A stretch of 64,000 bases of DNA, taken from positions 52,108,593-52,172,592 of the forward strand of contig OX419759.1 of assembly GCA_948567375.1 (NCBI GenBank), read 5' to 3'. Positions 36,600 through 49,900 of the stretch are shown in pieces (the stretch's first letter is position 1; each line of letters opens with the position of its first letter). The translations under genes were made by a program, and so were the position numbers. The notes under the pieces are model-generated. The model saw only the letters and a program-made list of their open reading frames with translations. It was not told the DNA's origin and did no database searches. This stretch comes from Lunularia cruciata. Lineage: Eukaryota > Streptophyta > Marchantiopsida > Lunulariales > Lunulariaceae.

Positions 36600-38866
36600 G
36601 GACTTAGTTTCTCTTACCATATGTGTCCAAATAAGGAGTGGTTTCATGAATACAAACCAATCAATGGAAGATCTATGATAATGGGAAACAACATGGCTTG
36701 TAAAGCTATTGGCATTGGTGCAATACGAAGATAATTGATGGTGTTTCAAGGACTCTTGCTGATGTGAGGCATGTTCTTGAGTTAAGGAAGAATTTGGTAT
36801 CACTAGGCACTTTGGAGTTAAATGGTTGGAGGTGGGGAGCAGAAAATAGAATACTCAAGGTAACAAAAGGAGCACTGGTTGCAATGAAGAGCAAGAAGAT
36901 AGGAAATCTTTATGAGCTATGTTGGAGTTGCTTATGAGCTTTATGAGTTATGTTTGGAGATTAAGGGGTACCAAAGGAGTGGCAATTACTATTTATGAAA
37001 AAGAAGATCCCAAAGATGTCACTCACTTATGGCACCTCTATTTCCATCATATGAATGAAAGGGGTCTAAGTGCATTGTCCAAGCAACAACTTTTGAAGGC
37101 TCTTAGAAGTTGTAAGCTAAAATTCTATGAGCATTGTGTAACAAGAAAGCAATGGAGGGTAAGCTTTTCCATAAGAGTTCATTGCACAAAGAAAATATAA
37201 GACTATGTGTATTCCAATGTTTGGTGCCCTACACCTATATCTTCAGAATCTAGAGCATTATATTTTGTATCTTTGGTTGATGATTACTCTAGGAGAGTAT
37301 AGATCTACACCATGAAGCAAACATAAGAGGTCTTTTCTATCTTTAAACAATGGAAGGTGATGATGGAAAAACAAACCGGAAGGAGAGTCAGGTATTTGAG
37401 ATCTGATAATGGTGGAGAATACAAACCTGGAGAGTTTGAAAGATATTGTAAGAGTGAATGTATATTTCATCACTTGACCATATTAGGTACCCCTCGACAA
37501 AATGGAGTGGCGGAGCAGAAGAATCATACACTCTCGGAGAATTCAAGAAGTATGTTAAGCAACACTGGATTGGGGAAGAGCTTTTATGCATAAGCTATCA
37601 ATATGGCTTGTCATTTGGTAAACATTTCTCCTTCAGCCACTATTGAGTGTAAGACACCTATGGAAAAATGCACAGGTTGGCATGTTGATTATGCTTCACT
37701 TTGAGTGTTTGGATGCATAGCTTATGTTCATATTTAACAAGACCAAAGGACAAAGTTAGATCCCAAATATAGAAAATGTATATTCTTGGGATATGAGATG
37801 TATACAAAGGGATATAGATTGTTGGATCCAAAAAGGTGTTGCCTTGTTTTGAGGAGGAATGTAGTTTTTTTATGAGACTCACATGATGGAGAAAATTAAG
37901 AGTGTAAAAAATGTCATTATGCAATGGATGAGGAGAAGAAGTCTTTGGCCAAAATACAAACTTAGAGGCTTGAAAAATAGTTTATACAAAAGAGAGCAAT
38001 TAGTTGCAGATGGATATTTTGGAAGGAGGGACGTCCAAATCCCGGGAAGATCAAACAGAGCAATGCTTGTAGCAAAGGATTATAGCCAAAAGAAGATATT
38101 GACTTCAGTGAGATTTTTTCACCAAAGGTAAAAATTTCTTCAATTCATGTATTATTGGTAAAATTTGTGTTGCATAACTTGGAGTTGGATCAACTAGTGT
38201 TACAACTGGTTTCTTACATCAAGAATTTGAGGAGAGACTTATATGCATCAACCTGAAGGTTTTGTGGTACCAAGGAATGAAAACCTAGTTTGCAAGTTAT
38301 AAAAGTCTTTATATGCACCGAGACTTTGGTACATGAAATTTGCTGCTTTCATGTTGAAGCATGGATATAACAGAAATGAGTCAGATTGTTAAGTGTACCT
38401 CAAGAAGCTACATGGACCAAGAGTATTTGATTTAATCATTTTGGTACTATATATGGATAATATTTTGATTGCCATGGAGGATATGGTTGAGGTGGAGGAA
38501 TTGAAAGCAAACCTTGGTAAGGAGTTTGATATGAAGGACTTGTGTTCTTCAAAGATGGTGCTTGGGATTGAAATCCACCGGGACAAGAGCAAAGGAAAGT
38601 TATGGGTATCTCAAAGGAGATATTTGGAAAAGTTACTTGCTCATTTTGGCATGGAGAATGCAAAACCAGTGAGCACTCCAATGGCAAGTCATTTCAAGAT
38701 ATAGTTGGAGCAATGTCCATCAAATGAGGAGGAGAGAAAAATAACATCCAATAATCCTTAGGAGTGCTATTGGGAGTTTAATTTTGCTATGGTGAGTATA
38801 TACATGGCAAATCTATGGTGAGTATATACATTGCAAATCTATGGTGAGTATATACATGGCAAAGAG
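36600..38866 (+). mobile_element. Ty1/copia protease-integrase-RT remnant
   Basis: Order as in copia elements. The protease tail (SYHMCPNKEWF, MGNNMACKAIGIG, LRKNLVSLGTL) comes first. The integrase follows, with its zinc-binding region (LWHLYFHHMNERGLSALSKQ) and catalytic-core pieces (LVDDYSRRV, LRSDNGGEY, TPRQNGVAEQ) holding the D, D and E positions. RT comes last (MHQPEGFVV, a changed LYMDNILIA box where YVDD is expected, FDMKDL, QRRYLEKLL, STPMASH). Many stops and frameshifts are present. RNase H is replaced at 38789-38866 by a 26-bp triplet repeat. No LTRs were found. The RT is closely related to that at 16290-17262. Confidence 0.9.
38789..38866 (+). repeat. Three 26-bp tandem repeats
   Basis: Units start at 38789, 38815 and 38841 (ATGGTGAGTATATACATGGC, then AAATCT), differing by one or two bases. 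They derive from the copia stretch encoding VSIYMA (compare 16966-16990) and end exactly where copia similarity stops. Confidence 0.9.
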
Positions 38867-39049
38867 CCTAAAAGAGAATAAAAATTAGTCGTCAAAGAAA
38901 TTGAACTATCAAAAGGACAATCAAAGAATTGTAAACTGTGTAGGCTATGGGCTGTGGATGTTCACAGTTATGGTAAACAGGATATAAGTTCACATCCACC
39001 ATAATCAATTGCACAAACAAGAGAAAGAGAAACATGTGATGCAAATTTG

Positions 39050-41394
39050 CAATGTTATACTGCAGTTATAGAGTTATATTTCAGATTTGTCACTGCTCCC
39101 TGCCTCACAATGGGAAATTTTCTCAATATAGAATTTTATCTCCTTGTGGCTTTTCCCTTTTCCTTTTACCCTACCCTTAGACACTCAATAAACATTGCCA
39201 AATGTTTTTTTGACGTTGCCTTCTTGTCTTTTGCCTTTTTCTTTGCAGCTTTGAACTTCACTTTTGTGGCAAGTATCTTCCACTGTGACTCCTCCTTTGC
39301 TCCAATTTTCTTTGATGCAATATCTTCTAGCTTTTTTGTGTTTTTAAGTCTTCAATTTCTTCCCTTTGTGCTAGGCTAGTGGCCTCAATTTTGGCTAGTC
39401 TTATCCTTTTCCTGTATCCATTACCTCCTTTCCCATATTGCCATGGTTAGCAAAATAATGTGCAAATTCAAATGCAAATGCTGCATGTTTTCCAACACTT
39501 CTTGGCATTTTCCTCCTCTTCCAAAAATCACTCTCAGCTTCCTTCACCCCTCGCCTTAAATTATTCTTCTTTGTGAATATCAGATTTTGCTCCTCAGTGG
39601 GTCTACCTCTCCTAGATGAATTACATTTTACTTCATCATCAAACCATTAATTGGATCTCCATGGAATTGAAACAGCAATGAGTTTTCAAACTCAAAGGGA
39701 GTCATGTTTTCATCCTCTAGCTCGTCTACCATCGATATGGCATGGCTAGTGTCCTTTGGCTTCCTACTTGGATACAAGGAACTGAAAGCTTATATGGAGT
39801 ATTGTAAGATGTAAAGCAATCCTCATCTCTAAAAAACTCCCAAGAAACAACAAAGCCTCCAACCTCCAAGACTCCTACTTCATCTTCTTATTGCAAGCTT
39901 GAAAAATCATCAACAAAGCTATCCTCTCAAACACTTGTATTTGCATCTACATCAACATTGGTACTCTTGTTCTCAATTCCCATGGTAATTTCAACAATAT
40001 CATTCTCATCTCCAAGACCTTCATTTAAAACTGAGGGAGGGAATATATTTCCTTTCCCCCCAAACATGATATCCATTGGTAGTAATGAGGACAACAACAA
40101 TTCAATTTATTGTCAATGACCAACCCTCATTTGATTTCCATTTCAGTGATCTCTCCCCTATGCACTTCTTCCTCCAGTCTCTGGCACATTTCTTGATTAA
40201 TTTTGCACCCTTCATAGTCCTGGGAAACCCAATACCTAAAGTCATCAAATGATTGGCATATACAAGAATGTTGTGCTTTTTTGCTTCCCATCATCTCCCC
40301 TATGTATCTGGCAAAAGAGATCTAAGTCCTTCATGTAGTCAAGAAGTTGCATATAGTGATGATGAACCATACAAAACCAATCATCAATTGCTGCTGTTTC
40401 TTTGGTAATTGGAAAAGATTTGCTTGTGGCTTGAGGAATTTTATCTACATTTCCTCTTACGTCTCATCATAGGAGAAGGCATGTTCCTTGGAGGATTTAA
40501 TAGAGGAAGCATATTAAGAGGACAATGCATACAAAAACTAGTTATTTATGGGAGGAGGACGCACAACTAATACCATTCTAAAAAGACTTAGGAATCTCAG
40601 GTTTGGACTAACATTTAAGGAATTTGGACAATATGATGGACAAGAAGGTGCACTCTGTGTGATAAAGATTCAGTGTGACCTAGACAGTTTTATAAAAGTG
40701 TACATGTGATTGGAGGAGCTAAAAAAAGATTGGAGCATAAATAATCATCTATGAATTACTATCTTTAGTTGAACCAATTCTATGCAATCAAAGTATCAAG
40801 ATTAAAATCTGCAAAGTTGGCACACATATGCACAAAATCAGCAACAAGAACATCCTTAATTTCTTCATATGCCTCCCAAAGGTGTCTCTATTCTTTGAAC
40901 ATGGATGATTGCAAATTGAACCTGTAGCTGTGTAGAAAACTTCTTTGACTTCTAAATTTCAGTTTCAATTTCACCTTCAAAGTGTGCTTGAAAGAGGAAA
41001 AAGTATATAATGAAAGGGTAAAGGAATCTTCAAATTTTGAAATTCAAAAGTGGGAAACCAAAGCATCCTATTCTTTCACATGAAAATTTTTATATTTGGG
41101 ACCAGTAAACCCATACCCCCTAACTTCCATGTGTCCATTATTTACAAAACCATGTGTAATATTTGAATTCATTCTTAGCTTTGTTTGCATGACTCTTAAA
41201 TCCCCTTTTTCTGCATAATCCTTCTCTATTTTTTGTCTCGGACAAACAAGAACGTCTCATACCACCGTAATGCTTTTCTATGGATGGTATTGGAATTTTT
41301 TGTGCCCTATTTGTGGGACACCCCTAGCTTCTTTCTTCAGAACCAGCCTAACTGCAGTTATTTTCTATAATTTTTTCAACAAAAACATCCTATT
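39050..41394 (-). repeat. T block, copy 2
   Basis: Collinear with 17263-19600 and 44613-46960, beginning near TACTGCAGTTATAGAG. The minus-strand frames of copies 1 and 3 are more broken here, which suggests this is the most decayed copy. The 38867-39049 stretch between the copia remnant and this block is not found elsewhere in the window. Confidence 0.75.
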
Positions 41395-42606
41395 GTTCCA
41401 CTATGGGATAATTTGTATTTTTACACTACTCTCTATAACTATCAAAAACTTTCACTATTAAAAGGGTTGGAGAGTAGAAATAGTGTTTATAGAGCTAAGC
41501 TCAAGAAATGTTAGGGTTTTTTATCTATCTCAAATCAGATCTGGTCAATTGAAGTTGGAGCTGTCCAAAGTGAGATGTTGGAGATGAGATGCTTATGATG
41601 TTTAAAAGTTTGGCCACTTCTTAATTTATAGTTGGAATTATCTCATAAAAAGGTTTTAGTATTGTTGGTAGTTAGGGCTTGTACTTATATACAAAGGTTT
41701 CATAGGAATAACTCAAATTGATAATTTAGTATCTTGGATCAAGCATACTTGGGTCGAAGTAGCTCAAAAGTTAACCCAATTCAAGAATTGATTCATATCT
41801 AGGGTTGGGGTTAGATTAGGCTTGGTAGAGCATTTCATACGCTTGGAAGAGCATTTTTATCTCCTATCATGATTGAATGTCAATTCTCCTATTTATGTGA
41901 TTATGATTGAGTATTTTAGATTGCTAGAATATATTTTAGTATTGATTGTTTTTATGATCTTGAAATATGTGGATAGTTACCAAGAACCAAGTGCAAACTC
42001 TAAACCAAGGATTTTAAAATCAAGGTGGAAATTATAGAAAAAGAGTCAAAGTTTAAGAGCTTGTCAAGGGAGCTATAATGATCATATTGTGGCTTATTTT
42101 ATATAATTGGAAAGCTTATCTTATAGGCTTCCCATTATATTCTAGAGCTTTTGAATCCAAGTCACAAATAGAAAGTAACATCCATATGATTTACATGGGA
42201 TTTTCCCATTATAAAGACTTAGAAGTTTCCCATTTAGATTAGTAATTGGTTGAAATTTAAAAGATAGATAGGAGGAAGCTTGGAGTAAAAGTTGAAATTG
42301 GCTTGAAGACGGAGCACAAAGTCTCTGAAGCTCATTTCCAACAAAAGCAAGGAGAGTTCTTGTCAAATTCTTGTGATTGGACACTCTCCATGCTTGCATG
42401 CTTGTTTGTACACCTAGTTGGTTGGATTGGTATGGGGGCATTGCACTTAGGTTTTTTCCTAGTAGAAATGCTGTTTATTTCTCCTTGGTAATGCTAGAGT
42501 GATGACCAATAGACTAGGAGTGCATGCTATGAGAATAAGCTAGGTTACGCTTTACTACACTACTTGATAGCAAGAATACCAAAACCTAGAGTGAAGAGTT
42601 TTCTTG
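41395..42606 (+). repeat. R1 repeat, partial copy e
   Basis: The first 60 bp of R1 (GTTCCACTATGGG to about 41454) are joined directly to sequence matching R1 copy a from about 1943 (TATTAAAAGGGTTGGAG). About 1.9 kb is therefore missing. From 41455 it follows R1d (9118-10246) more closely than copies a-c, and like R1d it runs into a gypsy remnant. Confidence 0.8.
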
Positions 42607-44477
42607 GTTGGGTTCCATGCATGCTCAAACTAGTAGGACAGGTTTATCTTTAACCTTTGATCTATAGGCTCCACAACTATGCACCTTGTTGTGTTCCCAA
42701 AGAAAGAAAGGCAAAGTATGAGAACACTTACAACCCCCGCTAACTTGGTGATCCAAGCTAGTCTTTTTATATCATATTGATCCTATATTGGGAGGTTGTA
42801 GGTGTAATACAAAGGCCAAATGGAATATAATTTAAGCATAAATACCTCAATTAGTCATCAAGGTGATTTTTTTCTTACTTTCTTCATGAATGGATACCTG
42901 ATTGTATCTTGAAAAGCCATCCAAGAAGTTATAAAAAGCATAACCAATAAATTGATCAAGAATAGCATTTTTAAATGGTAGGAGGTGATTATGCTTCTTG
43001 TGACTGCATTTAATTTTCAAAAATCGTGATATATACTCTAATTCAGTTTTCCAGGGAGTGATGTCTTGGTATTCCCCAAAAAGCCGTCCATAGTCTTTGT
43101 ATTCATCCAAATACACATCCTTAGAAATATTCAAGACATATTCTTGTCCTCTAGGAATAGGTCTTGTAAATTTTTAGGGTTAATAAAACCCTTCAAATGA
43201 CTCATATGCTCATTCCTAAAATTACCAAATTTTGCCATTGTTCATCTTTGTATACAATTTTGTCTTCATCTTTGCAACTCCCTTCTCCTTCATCTTCCTC
43301 TATCTCATAACACTCAAAAAAAAGTTCTATTGTCTTCTTGCAAAGACAGATCAAAAGATATGCATTTCTCCTTCTTTAGACAACTACATTTTCCCAATAT
43401 GTGGTATTGTCTTCCAAGACACCATGATAAAATTTTGGTTTGATTTCCTAGGGTCTTCATACCGTAGCTTGTGCTTGTATCAATTGACACTCATGTGAGC
43501 ACCATATAACCAAGGTGTCCAATTAATAATGGATACCCTATCTTCATGACCAGCCAAAGAGCAACATAGCTCAACCTAAAGGGAACTCCACCAATAGTGG
43601 TTACTATATTGGAGAGTTGTCCTAAACATCTGCTTAGGGTTTGATCCACAAAATGTAAGATGCAAGGAATCAATTTCAATTTCAAGAATCTATGAGCAAA
43701 ATCTTCTATCATTGCATTAAAAATTGATCCCACATCAATACTAACAAATTTTATGACACAAATTGAAATCTCCTCTTTGATTTATGGTAAGCGCAAGTCT
43801 TACTACTCTTTTTAATAAATAATAGGTTATTTCTTCCTCCTTGCACATTTGATTCATTTGAGAGCAAAAGTGAGTCATTTTTTGTACAACTTGTGGTACT
43901 ATAAAAATTGCTTAAAGGAGACATTTAGCTTTATGGAAGCTTAATCAACTACAATGTTATATTTAGAACCCTAGGTAAATATATGATAGTCTTTGGTTCT
44001 TCTCCACCTTCTCTTCTTCCTTTGAGCTACACACCTTTAGGATAACTACCCTTGGCATAGAACTCCACAAAAATGTTTCTTATTTGAGAACTGTAATGGG
44101 TGGGAGCTCTTTTGGAGACATACTTGTAGCCAATTCATTGGTCTTTGCTCTTCTTGTCTCCTCCTGCAATAGCATTTCAATTTCCCTTGAATATTTGCAA
44201 GGAAAGAAGGTAGAGATAAATCTGGTGGCTCTACTTTCTGAAAAGTGTTTGTGCTTTGATTTTTGGCACCCTTAAGTATGATATAGTTATTCTTTGCCTT
44301 GATATTCTTCTCTTTCCTTAAGAGTATGCCTTTTTTCTCTCATTGTCAAACCTTTGGTTCTGAAGATGAGGAAGAATCTGAAGTAAGAACTTCTTTTTTA
44401 GTCTTATTTCTTGACCTTGTCTGGACGTGCTGATTCTCTTGGTCAAATCAATTCCCTTTCTCAATTAATGCAATTGT
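42607..44477 (-). mobile_element. Ty3/gypsy remnant (protease to reverse transcriptase), copy 2
   Basis: Near copy of 10247-12100. Leftward frames include an aspartic-protease-like region at 43491-43733, with FVDQTLSRCLG and IGGVPFRLSYVAL followed by YPLLIGHLG, the pattern of gypsy proteases near their C-terminus. RT lies at 42847-43134 (FYNFLDGFSRYNQVSIHEES). It is less interrupted than copy 1 in the protease part. At 44477 gypsy similarity ends within TGTAGAT, and copia RNase H sequence of the opposite strand begins. Confidence 0.8.
43491..43733 (-). pseudogene. Gypsy aspartic protease fragment
   Basis: An 80-codon frame with similarity to retroviral-type aspartic proteases of plant gypsy elements. 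GSIFNAMIED sits in the place of the catalytic D-[ST]-G-[AS]-x-x-N segment, and PLLIGHLG sits in place of the I-L-G-R-P box. The catalytic triplet itself is not intact, so it would be inactive. The equivalent in copy 1 is about 11113-11357. Confidence 0.65.
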
Positions 44478-44612
44478 TGTAGATGATTTATTTTTACACT
44501 AGTGGTGCAGTAAGTTGGAAGTCTACTCTCTAATTTATTGTTGCTCTTTCTACTAAGGATGCAGAATATATGGCAACAACCTAAGGCTACCAAAGAGAAA
44601 GAGGGGATGGAC
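44478..44612 (+). mobile_element. Ty1/copia RNase H tail
   Basis: 135 bp matching 17143-17275. It encodes in broken frames the RNase H words SWKST and DAEYMATT, and leads into T block copy 3. It begins mid-domain at the join with the gypsy remnant, which marks a recombination or insertion breakpoint. Confidence 0.8.
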
Positions 44613-46969
44613 ATTTGCAAAAGTAATACTGCAGCTATAGAGTTATATTTCAGATTGATCACTACTCTCTACCTCACAATAGGAAAGTTTCTCCATATAG
44701 AATTTTATTTCTTTGTGGCTTTTCCCTTTTCCATTTGCCCTACCCTAAGACACTCAATAAACACTGCCAAATTTTGTGTTTACTTTTCCTTCTTGTCTTT
44801 TGCCTTTCTCTTTTCAGCTCTAAACTTCATTTCTTTGGCAAATATCTTCCACTACAACTCCTTATTTGCTCCAAATTTTTTTTATGCAATATCTTCTAGC
44901 TTTGTTGTGTTTTTAAGGCTTCAATTTCCTCTCTTTTTGCTAGGCTAGTGGCTTCAATTTTGGCAAGTCTTATCCTAGTCCTTGTATCCATTACCTCCTT
45001 CCACATATTGCTATGGTTGTCAAAATTATGTGCAAATTCAAATGCAAACTCTGCATGTTTTGCAACACTTCTTGACATTTTCCTCCTCTTCCAAAATCCA
45101 CCCTCAGATTCTTTCACCCCTTGCCTGAAATTATTCCCCTTTATGTTTATCAGATTTTGTTGCTCCGTGGGTCTACCTCTCCTAGATGAATCATCATTTA
45201 CTTCATCTCTTAATCCTTAATTGGGTCTCCATGGAATTGAGACGGCAATGAGTCAAACTCAAAGGGAGTCATATTTTCATCCTCTAGCTCATCTGCCATA
45301 GGTAAGGCATGGGTAGTCTCCTTTGGTTAGTGTCCTCCTTGGATACAGAGAACTGAAAGCTGATATGGAGGATTGTGGGACCTGAAGCTATCTTCATCTC
45401 TTAAAAAACTCCCAAGAAACAACATAGCCTCCAACCTCCAAGACTCCTACTTCATCTCCTTATTGCAAGCTTGCAAAATCATCAAAAAAGCTATCCTCTC
45501 CAACACTTATATTTGCATCTACATCAATATTGGTACTCTTGTCCTCAATTCCCATGGTAATTTCAGCGATATCATTCTCATCTCCAAGACCCATATTTAA
45601 AAATGAGGGAGAGAATATATTTCTTTTCCCCCCAAACATGATATTCATTTGGTAGCAATGAGTACAACAACAATTGACAGTAAATTGATTCAATTTATTG
45701 TCAATGACCAACCCTCATTTGATTTCCACATCAGTGATCTCTCCGCTATGCACTTCTCCCTCCAATCTCTGGCACACTTCTTGGTTAATTTTGCACCCTT
45801 CATAGTCTTGGGAAACCCAATACCTAAAGTCATCAATGATTGGCATAAACAAGAATGTTGTGCTCTTTTGCACCACCTGCTTCCCATCATCTCCCCTATG
45901 TATTTGTCTAAAGTGCTCTAAACCCTTGATGTAGTCAAAAAGGTGCATATAGTGTTGAGGAATCATACAAAACCAATCATTATATTGCTGCTATTGCTTT
46001 GTTTATTGGAAAAGATTTGCTTGCGGCTTAAGAATTTTATCTACATATCCTCTACATCTTATCATAGGAGAAGGCACATTCCTCGGAGGATTCAACAGAG
46101 GAAGCATATTTAGAGGACTAGGCATACAAGACCAGTTATTTATGGAAGGAGGAGGCACTACTAATACCATTCTCAAAAGACTTAGAAATCTCAATTTTGG
46201 ACTAACATTGTAAGGAAGGTGGACAATATGATGGATAAGAAGGTGCACTCAGTGATAAAGATTCAGTATGATCTAGACTATTTTCTTAAAATTTACATGT
46301 GTTTGGAGGAGCTAAAAAAAATTGGAGCATTAATAACCATCTATAAATTGCTATATATATAGTTCAACCAATTCTATGCAATCAAAGTATCAAGATTAAA
46401 ATCTGCAAATTTGGCACACATATGCTCAAAATCAGCAACAAGAACATCCTTCATTTCTTCATATGCAGGCCAAAGGTGTCTCTATTCTTTGAACATGGAT
46501 GATTGCAAATTGAGCGTGTAGCTGTGGAAAAAACTACTTTGACTTCTGAATTTGAATCTCAATTTCACTTGCAAGAGGAGAAAATCAATAGTGAAAGGGT
46601 AAAGGCATCTTCAAATTTAGGAATTTTAAAGTGGAAAACCAAAGCATCCTATTTTTTCACATGACAATTTTTTATATTTGAGGCCAGTAAACCCAGAACT
46701 CCTTACTTCCATGTGTCCATTATTTACAAAACCACCTGTAACATTTGAATTTATTCTTAGCTTTGTATGCATGACTCCTTGAATCGCCTTTTTTTTCTGC
46801 ATAACTTTCTCTACTTTTGTCCCGGATAACATAAAATATCTCATATCAGGGTGATGCTTTTCTATGGACGGTACTGGAATTGTGTGTGCCCTATTTGTGG
46901 GACACCCTAGCGTTCTTTTTTCAAGACCAACCTGCAGTTATCTTCTATATTCTTTTTCAACGGAAGCGT
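44613..46969 (-). repeat. T block, copy 3
   Basis: The best preserved T block on the minus strand. Frames at 45715-45966 (with FRYWVSQDYEGCKI), 45460-45711 (MGLGDENDIAEITMGIEDKS) and 44896-45117 (MSRSVAKHAEFAFEFAHNFD, then AKREEIEALKTQQS) follow each other leftwards, separated by frame changes. The composition suggests a soluble, partly helical protein with an acidic middle and a basic end. I cannot name the family. All three copies are broken. Confidence 0.7.
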
Positions 46970-49900
46970 CTTATTGTTCCACTACGGATAATTTGTAATT
47001 TTTACACTATTCTCTACAACTATCAACAACTTTCACTCAAGTATGAAAATTTTCACTTTTCAATTTATGATTTTCATGTAGAATTTAAATTGTCATGAGG
47101 GTACACTCAACTAGATCATTCTCGCCTTCAAAAGTATTACTCTCATTATTAAAATGGTCAATCTAAAAGTCATCAAGAAATGTCATGTCAGAACCATTTT
47201 TTAAACTAATAAGCTAAAGATATTTTTGTCTTAAAAAATAGTTTGTAATGGAACATTTTAAAAATATTGATATTTTCAATTTTTGTAATCTTATCGAACT
47301 GCTGTAGTAATAATTATGTGCAGCGCATTAGAACTTACCAATTGATTGTGTAAAAACATACATTCGCAATCGTTACAGATTTGATCCTTGATTTTCATAA
47401 TTCAACGATATTCCAGGAGCCTCAGGACCTTTCAATGTGGTTATATTATTCATCGATCTTCAACTTGTGGAAATGTTTTCGACCATAGATTGAGACGTGA
47501 CTGACGTTAATTCGAATTCTAGACCCTCATGTTTGTGTATCAATATTGTAAGTGTATACCGTTTAAATCTACAAAGCTCTCATCTTACGCGTGGGTACTA
47601 TCAGGTAACCAGTGGAGACATCGATGTCACTACTTCATTCTCTTATAACCCACCAAACCTTCGGCTGGCGATGTACATTTATATCAAACGTCTGTAGATA
47701 AAACGAGTGTAGAGTAGGAATACCAATCCAAATGTAGATCCAAATTCACAACACATATTCCAGTAGATCAGCTGTGTTGCACAGCTTTCTTAAGCTCTAA
47801 TTTATATCAAAGATTTGTACTTAATTCAGTGATTGAGTGATTCATTTTGACTCTTTGAGTACTTTTTTGAGTGCTTCATGTACCCTATCTAAGCAACTTC
47901 TGAGTTAATGATATCAATCATTCATACTATTTGAGTTGGCCATTGTGTCATTCATTTCTACTCTTCGCGTGCTTGTTTGAGTGCTTCATTGACCCTCTTA
48001 AAGGCAACGTTTGGGTCAAGTGAACTCTACATGAAATCACTGCGATTGGATACGATAGATTCTACAAATGAGAGTTTGATGGACTCGGGTATAAACTCTA
48101 GATATGAGTCAGTTGTGTGAACGTTAAATTAAAGTTTGCTTTGAAAACTTGCGGATGCTAGACTGCACATTGTAGACAGTAATATCCTGCCCTTTCAAAT
48201 CGCGTTTAATGGGCCGGATGTACATGTTCCCTGCTATGGGGTGATTTTTATTCTTTTTTCCTTGTCTTAATTATGTGATACGTGCGGTTTGGTGGTGCGG
48301 AGTATAACAAATCAGTAATGATCAAATTATATTATTTCTATAAGAAACAGGAAAATCTCATAAAGGTCCGATTCAGAAATAAAAAAAAATAAAAGAATGT
48401 CATAATGTAGTTTTTTATTTGGCAAACAAGATTCAGAATGGAAGTTTACAAATGTAATAGGAAGCATTTAAGCAAGAGATGTCCCATGGTCCTGATTTGT
48501 CCGTTCCAAATTTTTTTTTCTTATCGCACTTTAGATTTTCTACCAAGATGGTTTACAAGATTGGATGGCGACATGTATCGGGGTGGTATTCATAGAGTGG
48601 ATGATAGAAACCCTAGATCTTGTCATCCTCTAGAGTTTACTTATGAGTTATTCTAGAATTTGATAATCTATGTACTTTTACAGATGAAGTATAATCTAAT
48701 TTTGCTCATGACCTTCAAGATGGATTTGTGGGGCACATTTGTCAAAAAGTGAAAGAACTAAATGACAAAATTACAACAAATTGGGTAGAAGAGTGGAAGT
48801 ATGGAGTTTTTAAGGACCAAAGGAGTATGGGGAAGGCATACTATGGTTGGAGAGAGGAGTTGATAGGCTATAGTTTGGAGACTAAAATTGAGTAATTTGA
48901 GCTAAATTTTTGAGAGATATCATTAATTAGATCAAGGGGGTAAAATTCATATTGAGGAGCACAAGATAGAAAATTTGGAGAGCTATGTGAAAAAATTTAT
49001 GATCTATTAAAAAGGTTGGAGAGGAGACAAAGTGCTTATAGTGCTGAGCTCAAGAAAGTTTAGGGTTTGTATTTTAAATTATCTCATAAAATTTCCAGTA
49101 TTGTTGGTAATTAGGGCTTGTACTTATATAGAAAGGTTTCATATGAAGTCTTGGATTGATAATTCAGGGTCTTGGATCAAGCATACAAGGGTTTAAAGAG
49201 CTAAAAAGTAAACCCACTCAAGAAATGATTCATATCTAGAGTTGGGGTTAGATTAGATTTGGTAGAGCATTTCATAAGCTTGGTAGAGCATTTCTATCTT
49301 GTATCATGATTGGGTGTCAATACTACTATTTGTGTGATTATGATTGAGTATTTTAGATTTCTAGAGTATTTTTTAGTATTAAGTGTTTCTATGATCTAGA
49401 AATATGGGGAAAGTTACCAAGAATTAAGAGCAATCTCTAAATTAAGGATCCTGAAATCAAGGTGGAAATTACAAAAAAAGAGTCAAAGTTTGAGAGCTTG
49501 TCAAGTTATCTATAGTGATCATATTGTAGATTATTTTCTTTGATTGGAAAGCCTATCTTACAGGCTTTCTATTGAATTATAGAGCTTCTGAATCCAAGTC
49601 ACAATCGGAAAGTTACGCCCATTTGATTTACATAGGATTTTTCCCATCATAAAGACTTTGAAGTTTCCCATTTGGATCAGCAATTGGTTGAAATTTGAAA
49701 TACGGATAAGAGGAAGCTTGGAGTACAAGTTGAAATTGGCTTGAGTATAGTGCAAGAAGGCTATGAAGCTCATTTCCAACAAAAGCACGAAGAGTTCTTG
49801 ATGAATTTTTGTAATTGGATATTCTCCATGCTTGCATGCTTGTTTGTACACTTAGTTGGTTTAGATTGGTATGCAGGCATTGCGCTTATGTTCTTTCCTT

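Noticed and set aside
36594..36803. Minus-strand open frames at 36594-36803 and 36706-36894
   Set aside because: They are shadows of the plus-strand copia protease/integrase sequence, which has recognisable motifs.
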